In this document: one piece after another, positions 1 to 6,494 of the stretch
Layout of the letters: each line of letters starts with the position of its first letter
Position numbering within the stretch: position 1 is the stretch's first letter
From: CALZJC01 sp041574955
GTDB lineage: Bacteria > Acidobacteriota > Thermoanaerobaculia > Multivoradales > JAHEKO01
NCBI GenBank assembly: GCA_041574955.1
Contig: JBFGNS010000060.1
Coordinates: 1-23,856, forward strand
Length of the DNA: 23,856 bases
Direction of reading: 5' to 3'
Translations under genes and position numbers: made by a program
Notes under the pieces: generated by a model
Seen by the model: only the letters and a program-made list of their open reading frames with translations
Told to the model about the DNA's origin: nothing
The model's database searches: none

Positions 1-20
1 CGGCGGGCCGAGGCTGAGCC

Positions 21-500
21 TTGCCGCGCCGCCGCTCGGCCGGTCTGCTGCTATACCGCCGCACCGGCGGCGGGCTCGAGGTGTTCCTGGTCCACCCCGG
101 CGGGCCGTTCTTCGCCCGCCGCGACGACGGCTACTGGAGCGTTCCCAAGGGCGAGATCGAGCCCGGCGAGGAGCCGCTGGCGGTCGCCCTGCGCGAGTTC
201 GCCGAGGAGACCGGCCGGCCGGCCGAGGCGTGCGGCGCCACCGGCCCGCACCGGCCGCTGGGCGAGATCACCCAGAAGGGCGGCAAGCGGGTGGTGGCGT
301 GGGCGGTGGCCGGCGACTGGCCGGAGGGCGAGCCGGTACGCAGCAACAGCGTGCCGGTGGAGTGGCCGCCACGCTCCGGACGCACGCTCGAGGTGCCCGA
401 GGTCGACCAGGGAAGGTTCTTCGACCTCGCCGCCGCGCGCCGCACGATCAACCCGGCACAGGCGCCGCTACTCGACCGGCTCGAGAGCCTCGTCGGTTGA
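21..500 (+). CDS. Nudix hydrolase (159 aa)
   Basis: Predicted cytosolic Nudix pyrophosphohydrolase that cleaves a nucleoside-diphosphate-linked substrate; the substrate cannot be told from sequence. The Nudix box runs from G44 to G65 (G44, E50, R58-E59, E62-E63, G65) and fits GX5EX7REUXEEXGU with the metal-binding glutamates intact; only the final hydrophobic position is Arg. The N-terminal SAGLLLYRR strand and the later VEWPPRSG stretch are typical of a compact ~150-aa Nudix subfamily, so the protein looks full length. The start is TTG at 21: an in-frame TGA at 15-17 rules out anything longer, and GAGG at 10-13 can serve as ribosome binding site. Its 3' end overlaps the convergent lipoprotein gene by 33 bp. 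Family assignment is secure; physiological role is unknown. Confidence 0.9.
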   Translation: MPRRRSAGLLLYRRTGGGLEVFLVHPGGPFFARRDDGYWSVPKGEIEPGEEPLAVALREFAEETGRPAEACGATGPHRPLGEITQKGGKRVVAWAVAGDWPEGEPVRSNSVPVEWPPRSGRTLEVPEVDQGRFFDLAAARRTINPAQAPLLDRLESLVG

Positions 501-1079
501 GCCGTCCGGCGCCGGCCGCCGCTCCATCTGGACGACCTCCAGCACCACCTCGCCGCCGGCGGTGGTCGCCATCCAGACCGGCGCACCGGGCAACCGGTCG
601 GCGAACAGCATGCGCGTCTCGGTGCCGGCCTCGGGCTCGCCGACCGTATACAGCCAACCTTCGAGCGCACCGAGCGGCGTCTCCCGTTGGTACCGCTCGC
701 GGCGCGCGCTCTCGACCGGGAACAGGGCGTGGTCGCGCAGCTCGGCCCAGCTGCTGCGCTTGCGGTCCGGCTCGCCCAGCGGCTGCCCGTCGGCGGCCAG
801 CAGCTGGTAGTCGATCTCGCAGCCGTCGGCGTCGGCGGTCGCCACCGTCCAGCGCTGCCACTCCTCGCGCCCCGGCGAGCGGAACCGCAGCACCAGCTCG
901 AGCCCCGGCTGCCAGACCTCGCGAATCTCGCCGGCGGTGAACGGCGTGGGCAGGGTCTCGCCGGAGGCCGGCGCGGCGGCCGGCGGCGCCGCGGCCGGCT
1001 CGTCCGGAGCCGGCGAGCCGCAGGCCGTCACCAGCACCAGCAGTGCCGCGGCTGCGGCCGATCCCGCTGCGCGCCTCAT
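468..1079 (-). CDS. Putative lipoprotein, unknown function (203 aa)
   Basis: Exported lipoprotein of no recognised family. The N-terminus has two Arg, an Ala/Leu-rich hydrophobic stretch and a lipobox LVTAC with the acylated Cys at 20. A Pro/Ala-rich linker (about 22-48) follows, then a ~150-residue globular part rich in beta-type and charged segments (for example FRSPGREEW and RMLFADRLPGAPVWM). Its ATG overlaps the stop of the upstream DoxX-type gene as ATGA (1076-1079), so the two are almost certainly translationally coupled; the lipoprotein may work with that membrane protein at the envelope. The reading frame stays open further upstream, but that extension is a shadow of the DoxX gene. 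The 3' end overlaps the convergent Nudix gene. Export is well supported; function is not. Confidence 0.8.
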   Translation of the reverse strand: MRRAAGSAAAAALLVLVTACGSPAPDEPAAAPPAAAPASGETLPTPFTAGEIREVWQPGLELVLRFRSPGREEWQRWTVATADADGCEIDYQLLAADGQPLGEPDRKRSSWAELRDHALFPVESARRERYQRETPLGALEGWLYTVGEPEAGTETRMLFADRLPGAPVWMATTAGGEVVLEVVQMERRPAPDGSTDEALEPVE

Positions 1080-1492
1080 CGCTTGCGCAACAGGCCGTCG
1101 ATGGAGAACCGGCCGGGGCCGGTGAACAGCAGCGCCAGGAAGCCGACCAGGAAGAGCAGCGCCTTCTCCTTCTCGCCGAACGGATCGCCGCCGTGGACGA
1201 CGAAGTACGCCACCACGAACAGGATCACCACCGGCACCGTCGCCAGCCGCCCGGCGAGACCGAGCAGCACCAACAGAGCACAGAGGAACTCGGCGAACAC
1301 CGCCAGACCGAGGCTCGGGCCCGGGCCCAGCCCGATCGGATCGGCGAACCGCATGCTGCCGTCGAGCAGCCGCATCAGCTTGCCCCAGCCATGAGCGTAG
1401 ACCAGGCTGCCGGCCAGACCGACGCGCAGCAGCAGCAGGCCCAGGTCGCGGGCCGCACCGCCCCGGCCGGGATCGAACAGCAGTTTCTTCAT
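1076..1492 (-). CDS. DoxX family membrane protein (138 aa)
   Basis: Small integral membrane protein of the DoxX/DoxD-like family. Four hydrophobic segments are visible, at about 17-33, 60-80, 84-100 and 109-124. The first carries the family-typical R-V-G-L-A core followed by HGWGKL, and the third is followed by HGGDPFGEKEKALLF, a loop common in DoxX proteins next to the last helix. Family members are linked to quinone/thiosulfate oxidation or oxidative-stress complexes, but for a generic member the role is open. ATG at 1492 is preceded by a strong Shine-Dalgarno (GGGAGGAG, about 8 nt upstream). A TAGAAT -10 lies at 1571-1566. It is the first gene of a two-gene operon with the downstream lipoprotein (4-nt overlap). 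Confidence 0.88.
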   Translation of the reverse strand: MKKLLFDPGRGGAARDLGLLLLRVGLAGSLVYAHGWGKLMRLLDGSMRFADPIGLGPGPSLGLAVFAEFLCALLVLLGLAGRLATVPVVILFVVAYFVVHGGDPFGEKEKALLFLVGFLALLFTGPGRFSIDGLLRKR

Positions 1493-1565
1493 TGCCTCTC
1501 TCCTCCCAGGTCTTTCTCGGCACGCCGGCGGCCGGTCACGGCCGACTCCGCCGACGCAGCACTCG

Positions 1566-1571
1566 ATTCTA
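1566..1571 (-). promoter_or_regulatory. Putative -10 element for the DoxX/lipoprotein operon
   Basis: TAGAAT on the minus strand, five of six matches to TATAAT, about 74 nt upstream of the DoxX start. No convincing -35 was found. It faces a matching TAGAAT on the plus strand at 1600-1605. Confidence 0.45.
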
Positions 1572-1599
1572 TGTCTTGGAGCGGGGCGATCCCGACCGC

Positions 1600-1605
1600 T
1601 AGAAT
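1600..1605 (+). promoter_or_regulatory. Putative -10 element for the LapA-domain gene
   Basis: TAGAAT ends 19 nt before the ATG at 1625. The expected transcript start would fall just upstream of the GGAGG ribosome binding site (1613-1617), giving a very short leader. Confidence 0.5.
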
Positions 1606-1624
1606 CCGCCCCGGAGGAACTCTC

Positions 1625-1834
1625 ATGCGACGCCTGCGCATCATCGCCGCCGTGACTCTGGCGGCACTGGCCGTCATCGTGATCCTGCAGAACACCGCGC
1701 CGGTGGAGACGAGGTTGCTGTTCGCCACGGTGACCATGCCGCGCGCGGCGCTCCTGATCCTGACCACGCTGGCGGGCTTCGCGCTCGGCCTGTTGACCAG
1801 CTATATCGGTCGCCGGCGCTCGGGCGGCGGCTAG
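1625..1834 (+). CDS. LapA-domain (DUF1049) small membrane protein (69 aa)
   Basis: Small inner-membrane protein with two transmembrane helices (about 4-20 and 37-57) separated by the motif Q-N-T-x-P-V (residues 21-26), typical of the lipopolysaccharide-assembly-protein-A domain (DUF1049). Such proteins are usually 70-110 aa; in E. coli LapA works with LapB in controlling LPS synthesis, but many bacteria carry stand-alone paralogues of unknown role. The second helix ends in a basic RRR tail. ATG at 1625 has GGAGG at 1613-1617. The stop overlaps the convergent MscS stop within the palindrome CTAG at 1831-1834. No LapB-like TPR gene lies next to it, so an LPS role is not supported by context. 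Confidence 0.82.
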   Translation: MRRLRIIAAVTLAALAVIVILQNTAPVETRLLFATVTMPRAALLILTTLAGFALGLLTSYIGRRRSGGG

Positions 1835-2706
1835 CCGCCGGCCGCCTCCTCGCCGCTTTCCGCCGCCGCCCCCTCGACCGCCACCTCGAGGCGCGAGCTG
1901 ACCTCGGAGCTGACCGTGTAGCCGGCCTCGAGCAGGGCGACGCGGCAGCGCTCCATCACCGCTCCCCTGACTCGCGCCAGGTTGAAGCCCGGGGCGAAGG
2001 TGTCCACCCAGAAGGTGACCTCGATGTCGACCGTGGCGGCGGCCAGGCCGGCGACGTGGGCCGCCGGCGCGGGATCCGGCAAGATGGCCGGCAGGGATGC
2101 CACTTCGGCGGCCAGCAGCCGGCAGGCGCCGGCCGCGTCGTCGCGGTAGTCGATGCCGACGGTGAGCGACGGCCGCAGCAGCCCGTCGCGGGTGTAGTTG
2201 ATCAGCGGACTGTTGAAGATCTGCGAGTTGGGCAGGAAGATGTCGCGCCCGTCGTCGGTGCGGATGTGGGTGTGGCGCAGTTCGATCTTGCGCACCGTGC
2301 CCTTCCAGTCGCCCGACTCGATCAGGTCGTTGACCTCGAACGGGCGGCTGAAGGCCAGAAACAGGCCGGCCAGCAGGTTCTCGCCGATCTGGCGGAAGGC
2401 GAAGCCGAGTACCACCGCGGTCAGCCCGCCACCGGCCAGCAGACCCGCCGCGGCAGCCCCCAGGCCGACGATGTTGAGCGCCAGCGAGATGCCCACCAGC
2501 GCCGTCAGCCAAGTGACCAGCCGGCGGAAGAACAGCCGGTGGGTGGGAGTCAGCTGGCCGCGCTTGAGCAGCAGCGCGACGCCCCGGCCGAGGGCGCGCC
2601 CGGCCAGCCAGGAGAGCGCCACCACCACCATGGCAACCGCCACCCGCGGCAGATGCTGCACCATGCCCTCGATCTGGGAGGTGAGGATTTCGGGAATCCG
2701 GTCCAC
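1831..2706 (-). CDS. Small-conductance mechanosensitive channel, MscS family (291 aa)
   Basis: Inner-membrane channel that opens under membrane tension to release solutes during osmotic downshock. Three hydrophobic segments are visible (about 20-38, 64-82, 85-118). The last is the Gly/Ala-rich pore helix (GLLAGGGLTAVVLGFAFRQI), followed by the family-typical ENLLAGLFL and the SRPFEVND beta-domain entry. FLPNSQIFNSPLINYTR (about 157-173) is the classic MscS beta-domain signature. Length matches the basic MscS architecture (286 aa in E. coli), plus a short acidic Ala/Glu tail. The start is GTG at 2706; a TATAGT -10 lies at 2735-2730. It is monocistronic and convergent with the LapA-domain gene. 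Confidence 0.92.
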   Translation of the reverse strand: MDRIPEILTSQIEGMVQHLPRVAVAMVVVALSWLAGRALGRGVALLLKRGQLTPTHRLFFRRLVTWLTALVGISLALNIVGLGAAAAGLLAGGGLTAVVLGFAFRQIGENLLAGLFLAFSRPFEVNDLIESGDWKGTVRKIELRHTHIRTDDGRDIFLPNSQIFNSPLINYTRDGLLRPSLTVGIDYRDDAAGACRLLAAEVASLPAILPDPAPAAHVAGLAAATVDIEVTFWVDTFAPGFNLARVRGAVMERCRVALLEAGYTVSSEVSSRLEVAVEGAAAESGEEAAGG

Positions 2707-2729
2707 GATAGGCCCGCCTTTGCACGCGG

Positions 2730-2735
2730 ACTATA
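2730..2735 (-). promoter_or_regulatory. Putative -10 element for the MscS gene
   Basis: TATAGT on the minus strand (five of six consensus positions), ending 23 nt before the GTG at 2706. No -35 match is visible. Confidence 0.45.
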
Positions 2736-2774
2736 ACCGCGCCCGCGCCGAGGCGGGCGCGCCTCTTGCATTGC

Positions 2775-2780
2775 TATCGT
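2775..2780 (+). promoter_or_regulatory. Possible -10 for the exported protein at 2838
   Basis: TATCGT, four of six consensus positions, would give a ~50-nt leader ending in a strong AAAGGAGGAG ribosome binding site at 2821-2830. There is no clear -35. Confidence 0.3.
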
Positions 2781-2837
2781 GATCCGGCAGCGGCGGTGGT
2801 TCCGCCGCCGGCCAGATCCCAAAGGAGGAGACCCGAT

Positions 2838-3296
2838 ATGAACAGGACGTCCATTCTCGCCGCCTCGGCGGCGCTGGCTGTGCTGCTGCTGGCGAGCCCG
2901 GCGCCGGCAGCGCAGCTTTCCCAGACCTTCGACTTCGCCATCGACCGCTGGTTCCCGCTCGAGGCCGGCGACGGCCCGGTGACACTGCACCGCATCCGGC
3001 TCGACCTGCTCGAGGGGCGGCTCACCAAGTCCAGCCTGGCGCGGCCGTACAACAGTGAGTACCTCGAGACCGTCCGCATCCAACTCGACTACACCAACCG
3101 GGCCACCGCCAAGTGGAGCGCGCGGGTCACGGTGCGCTGGCTGGACGCCGAGGGGCGGGTGATCGACGGCTTCAGCGCAAACGAGAAGCTGGAGCGCAAC
3201 AGCGCCCGCAAGGTCGCCCAGGTGACCCTGTCGACGCTGCGCTACGGCCTCGAACGGGCGGCCACGCTCGAGGTCGACATCCACTACGAACCGTGA
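2838..3296 (+). CDS. Exported hypothetical protein (152 aa)
   Basis: Periplasmic or secreted protein of no recognised family. A clear Sec signal peptide (basic MNR, hydrophobic core about 6-18, likely cleavage after APAA at about 23) precedes a ~128-residue mature part. That part is predicted to be beta-rich, with alternating strands such as VRIQLDYTNR, ARVTVRWLDAEGRVIDGF and ATLEVDIHYEP, as in immunoglobulin-like or lipid-binding sandwich domains; this is inference from the pattern only. ATG at 2838 is chosen because AAAGGAGGAG sits 7 nt upstream and the signal peptide begins there; an in-frame ATG at 2766 would put an arginine-rich stretch before the signal peptide. It stands alone, convergent with the PLP operon. 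Confidence 0.82.
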   Translation: MNRTSILAASAALAVLLLASPAPAAQLSQTFDFAIDRWFPLEAGDGPVTLHRIRLDLLEGRLTKSSLARPYNSEYLETVRIQLDYTNRATAKWSARVTVRWLDAEGRVIDGFSANEKLERNSARKVAQVTLSTLRYGLERAATLEVDIHYEP

Positions 3297-3321
3297 GCCG
3301 GCAGGAGCGCCCGCCGGACGC

Positions 3322-3337
3322 CGAGCCGGACGGCTCG
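3322..3337. terminator. Stem-loop between convergent genes
   Basis: CGAGCCG and CGGCTCG form a perfect 7-bp stem around GA in the 43-bp gap between the exported protein (+) and the PLP enzyme (-). There is no proper T-tract on either side, so it may be a GC-type or bidirectional terminator, or chance in GC-rich DNA. Confidence 0.35.
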
Positions 3338-3339
3338 CT

Positions 3340-4767
3340 TCAGGCGGCGGTGCGCTCGACGCCGGTGAACAGCACGCCGACCGACTCGGCCGACAGGTCG
3401 AGCCTGGCGCGGCTGGCCGCCAGGCAGGCTGCGAGCCCGGCGGTGCCGGTGGCGTCGGCCGGGATGGCGGTGGCGGCGCGCGCCAGCTCGCGCCCGGCGA
3501 GGATCTCGTCCTCCGCGAGCACCACCGGCCAGCCGCCGCTCACCAGCATGCCCTCGACCACCGCCAGCCAGTCGTAGGTCTCGTCGTCGAGGATGCTGTA
3601 GGCAACGCTGGCCGGCTCGCCCGGCCACGGGCGCATGAACTCCGAGCGGTGGCTGGCGGCGTTGGCCAGCGCCTCGGCCAGCCGGGCGGGCGGCTGGCGC
3701 GCGGCCTCTTCGGCCCAGGCCGCGGCCTCGGCCGGCGCTGCCGGCGCGTCGTCGGCTGGCAACCCGAGCAGCCGTCCGACCACCCTCCGCCAGGCCCGCC
3801 AGAGCGGGTAGCACGACGCGGTCTGGACGCCGTGGATGCGCGGCAGCCGCGCGATCAGACCCAGCTCGAGCGCCTCGCGTAGCGCCTGGCAGCAGGCGGC
3901 GGCAAGCGCGCCGCCGCCGACCTGGACGAACAGCCGATCGAGCTCGGCGCCCTCGGCGCGCAGCCGGCTCACCATCTCCCACGCCAGAGTGAGGCCGCCG
4001 TCGGCGACCAGCCCGTTCTCGTTGCCCTGGCAGGTGAACGGCAGGCTGCCGCGGGCCAGTGACTCGTGCAGCTGCTCGTAGCACGGGTCGCCGGCGCCGG
4101 CGGCGGTGCGCCGGCAGGTCACCGGCACCGCCTCCAGCCGCTGCATCCGCTCGAGCACCGACCCCTGGGCGTGGTCCGGTACGTACACCTCGAGCTGGCG
4201 GCCGGCGGCGCGGGCCACCACCGCCGCCGCCAGGCCGGCGTTGCCGCAGCTCGCCGCCGCCAGCAGCTCGTCGCGGGCGGCGCGCCGGTGATCGAGCCGT
4301 CCCATCGTCGCCAGCCAGATCATCACCCCCATGAGATGCCGGCCCTTGTGCGAGCCGGCGACGTTGCCGGTCTCGTTCTTGACCCAGACGCCGGCCGCGC
4401 CGGTGGCCCGTTCCAACCCCGGCTCGCGCCCGAACGGCGTCTCGCGAAAGCCGATACCATCGACCGCCGCAACCGCCTGGTCGAGCTCCTCCACCCGCGC
4501 CAGGTAGCCGTCGTCGGTGAGACCGCGCCGGCGTCCCACCAGGTAGACGTGCAGCAGCCGCCGGTAGCGCAGGAACGGGTTGGGCTCGGGGTCGGCGAAG
4601 GCGGCCCGTACCGACCCGGCGTCGAGCGCCGCGATGCTCAACCGGCGGCGCAGCACGTGATCCACATCATCACCCGCGCGCGCCCGCGGGCAGCGGAACG
4701 GATACGCCTCTTCGAGCGGTACGCGGTAGCCGCAGCCGCCGCACACCAGCACCGACGCCTCTGCCAT
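3340..4767 (-). CDS. Threonine-synthase-like fold-type II PLP enzyme (475 aa)
   Basis: Cytosolic PLP-dependent beta-family enzyme. The N-terminus carries a ribbon-like cysteine cluster (C9-x2-C12...C26-P27), as in threonine-synthase-type proteins, but a fourth cysteine is missing. The PLP lysine is K141 in GSHKGRH (compare S-F-K-D-R in threonine synthase). The substrate-binding Asn loop is SCGNAG (173-178), and the phosphate-binding glycines are V-G-G-G-A (283-287). Length is near that of threonine synthases, but the SHKGRH variant and the unusual C-terminal half (about 340-475) point to a different substrate; cysteate-synthase-like or beta-replacement chemistry is possible. It starts 6 nt after the stop of the 496-aa PLP enzyme, so the two form one operon. 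Fold is secure; reaction unknown. Confidence 0.85.
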   Translation of the reverse strand: MAEASVLVCGGCGYRVPLEEAYPFRCPRARAGDDVDHVLRRRLSIAALDAGSVRAAFADPEPNPFLRYRRLLHVYLVGRRRGLTDDGYLARVEELDQAVAAVDGIGFRETPFGREPGLERATGAAGVWVKNETGNVAGSHKGRHLMGVMIWLATMGRLDHRRAARDELLAAASCGNAGLAAAVVARAAGRQLEVYVPDHAQGSVLERMQRLEAVPVTCRRTAAGAGDPCYEQLHESLARGSLPFTCQGNENGLVADGGLTLAWEMVSRLRAEGAELDRLFVQVGGGALAAACCQALREALELGLIARLPRIHGVQTASCYPLWRAWRRVVGRLLGLPADDAPAAPAEAAAWAEEAARQPPARLAEALANAASHRSEFMRPWPGEPASVAYSILDDETYDWLAVVEGMLVSGGWPVVLAEDEILAGRELARAATAIPADATGTAGLAACLAASRARLDLSAESVGVLFTGVERTAA

Positions 4768-4773
4768 CGCGCC

Positions 4774-6264
4774 TCAGGCGGCGGCGGCACGCCGGTTGAA
4801 CTCGTCGATCGCTCGATCCCAGGCCGGTGGCAGCCGGCGCAGCTCGCGCCAGAACGCCGCCTCGCGGCGGGCGGTGAACTCCGCCAGCTCGAGCCCCTGC
4901 TGCTCGACCCAGGTGAAGTAGCCGAGGTTGAAGATGCGCTGCCGCTCGCGGCGGTCGAGCTCCAGCAGGTGGTCGGTGGCCGTCGCCAGCAGATAGCGGC
5001 CGGCGGTCTCTGCGGCCGCCACCTCGTCGAGCCCGCCTGGATGGTCGCGCGCCGTGATCTTCTGACGTTCGCTCTGGTACAGCTCGGCGCCGTCGGTCGC
5101 CACCGTCATCACCACGTCGCGCTCGCCGAGATCGAGGTAGCGGGCGATCTTGATCGCCGCCAGCAGGTTGCAGATCGACGACAGCCCGAGCCGATGGAGC
5201 TGGTCGACCACCGCCGCCGGCACGCCGCGCCGCTCGCTCAGATAGGCCTGCCCTCGCGGGTCGTTGAACAGAACGAACAGCGCGTCGGTGGCGCGGTCGG
5301 ACACCGCGGTCACGATGTCGGTGTTCATCACGTTGTGGATCAGCGGCACGTGCTTGTCGCCGATGCCTTGGATGTTGTGCTCGCCGTAGCCGGCGTACAG
5401 CAGCGTCGGACACTCGAGCGCCTCCACCGCCACCACCCGCGCGCCGTGCTGCTGCTTCAGGTAGTCGCCGGTGGCCAGGGTACCGGCCGAGCCGGTGGCG
5501 GAGACGAAGGCAGCCAGCCGCAGCTCATCGCGCCCGGCGGCCAGCGACTCGAACACCCGCGCCGCCGCCTGCCCGGTGCACAGGTAGTGCGCCAGGTAGT
5601 TCCCGAACTCGCTGAACTGGTTGAAGATGATGTTCTCGGGGTCGCGTTCGAGCTCGGCGCAGCGGTCGTAGATCTCCTTGACGTTGCTCTCGCTACCCGG
5701 CGTGCGCACGATGTCGCCGGGCTCGGCCACCCAGCGGTCGAGCCACTCGAACCGCTCGCGGCTCATGCCCTCGGGCAGCACCGCCACACCGCGGCAGCCC
5801 AGGATGCGCGAGATCGCCACCCCGCCGCGGCAGTAGTTGCCGGTCGACGGCCAGACCGCCCGGTGGCGGCTGGGGTCGAACTGGCCGGTGACGATGCGCG
5901 GCGCCAGGCAGGCGTAGGCGGCGAGCACCTTGTGGGCGCGAATCATCGGGAAGCAGTCGCCCAGCAGCAGCACGATCGGCGCCGGCACGCCGCTCAGCGA
6001 CGGCGGCACCACCAGGTGCTGCGGCAGCTCGGCCGGCGCCCGCCGGTCGGCGCCGTTCCACCAGTGGCAGCGGAACAGGTTGGCCGGTTCAGCGGCGTCG
6101 GGGTCGACCTCCGGCAGGCGGCCGCGCAAGTCGGCGGAGATAGTCGACGGGTCGGCCAGCTCGGCGAACCGCGGCAGCCGCACCCCGGCGTCGCGGAACC
6201 GGCGCACGCTCGCGTCGTAGACCTGGCGGTCGACGACCTCGGTTTCGAGTCCCAGGGAGGGCAT
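4774..6264 (-). CDS. Cysteine-synthase-like PLP enzyme, divergent subfamily (496 aa)
   Basis: Fold-type II PLP enzyme, much longer than typical CysK (~310 aa). The likely Schiff-base lysine is K112 in IRAHKVLAAY. The Asn loop is PSTGNYCRGG (139-148), replacing the P-T-S-G-N-T-G of cysteine synthases. The phosphate-binding loop is SATGSAGT (255-262). It has an ~80-residue N-terminal extension and a ~120-residue C-terminal helical extension (FTWVEQQGLELAEF and onward). The start is ATG 6264; the frame stays open to 6456, but that extra stretch crosses the spacer hairpin and a likely -10 at 6304-6299, so it is not used. There is no good Shine-Dalgarno. It is first in an operon with the 475-aa PLP enzyme and divergent from the hydantoinase. 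Beta-elimination or replacement on an amino acid is likely; the substrate is unknown. Confidence 0.85.
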   Translation of the reverse strand: MPSLGLETEVVDRQVYDASVRRFRDAGVRLPRFAELADPSTISADLRGRLPEVDPDAAEPANLFRCHWWNGADRRAPAELPQHLVVPPSLSGVPAPIVLLLGDCFPMIRAHKVLAAYACLAPRIVTGQFDPSRHRAVWPSTGNYCRGGVAISRILGCRGVAVLPEGMSRERFEWLDRWVAEPGDIVRTPGSESNVKEIYDRCAELERDPENIIFNQFSEFGNYLAHYLCTGQAAARVFESLAAGRDELRLAAFVSATGSAGTLATGDYLKQQHGARVVAVEALECPTLLYAGYGEHNIQGIGDKHVPLIHNVMNTDIVTAVSDRATDALFVLFNDPRGQAYLSERRGVPAAVVDQLHRLGLSSICNLLAAIKIARYLDLGERDVVMTVATDGAELYQSERQKITARDHPGGLDEVAAAETAGRYLLATATDHLLELDRRERQRIFNLGYFTWVEQQGLELAEFTARREAAFWRELRRLPPAWDRAIDEFNRRAAAA

Positions 6265-6298
6265 GTTTCGGTCTCGCCTGTCGAGCGTTGAGCGCGAT

Positions 6299-6304
6299 CC
6301 TATA
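6299..6304 (-). promoter_or_regulatory. Putative -10 element for the PLP-enzyme operon
   Basis: TATAGG on the minus strand, ending about 35 nt before the ATG at 6264. No convincing -35 at the normal spacing. It supports starting the gene at 6264 rather than upstream. Confidence 0.4.
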
Positions 6305-6338
6305 CCGCGGGGAGGTCGGGGGCCTGGCGGCCAAACAA

Positions 6339-6407
6339 CGGTGACAGGATACTCAGTCCGCCAGCTCGCCGCTGCCCGCCAACGGTGCTCTGAGTATCCT
6401 GTCACCG
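6339..6407. repeat. Perfect 18-bp inverted repeat in the divergent spacer
   Basis: CGGTGACAGGATACTCAG (6339-6356) is repeated as its exact reverse complement at 6390-6407, with a 33-nt loop (6357-6389). It lies between two divergent promoters, so it cannot be a terminator for either flanking gene. It could be a REP-like or miniature mobile palindrome, or a pair of operator half-sites shared by both operons. The AT-richer arms stand out from the surrounding sequence. Confidence 0.8.
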
Positions 6408-6436
6408 CCGTGCCGAGCGCCGGAAACGGCGGGTGC

Positions 6437-6466
6437 GTGACACGACCGGCCGCCAACCGCTAGGCT
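6437..6466 (+). promoter_or_regulatory. Putative promoter of the hydantoinase gene
   Basis: GTGACA (6437-6442, five of six matches to TTGACA), an 18-nt spacer, and TAGGCT (6461-6466). The start codon follows 28 nt later, with GAGG at 6473-6476. Confidence 0.5.
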
Positions 6467-6494
6467 CGCGGCGAGGTTTCGAACGGCTGGCTCG

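Noticed and set aside
4066..6291. 741-codon open frame on the plus strand
   Set aside because: It lies opposite two PLP-enzyme genes with clear catalytic motifs; its translation is a low-complexity mix of Arg, Val, His and Gln typical of antisense frames in GC-rich DNA.
6265..6456. N-terminal extension of the 496-aa PLP enzyme
   Set aside because: The extension crosses the inverted repeat and a likely -10, and reads as low-quality Pro/Arg-rich sequence; ATG at 6264 begins the conserved part.
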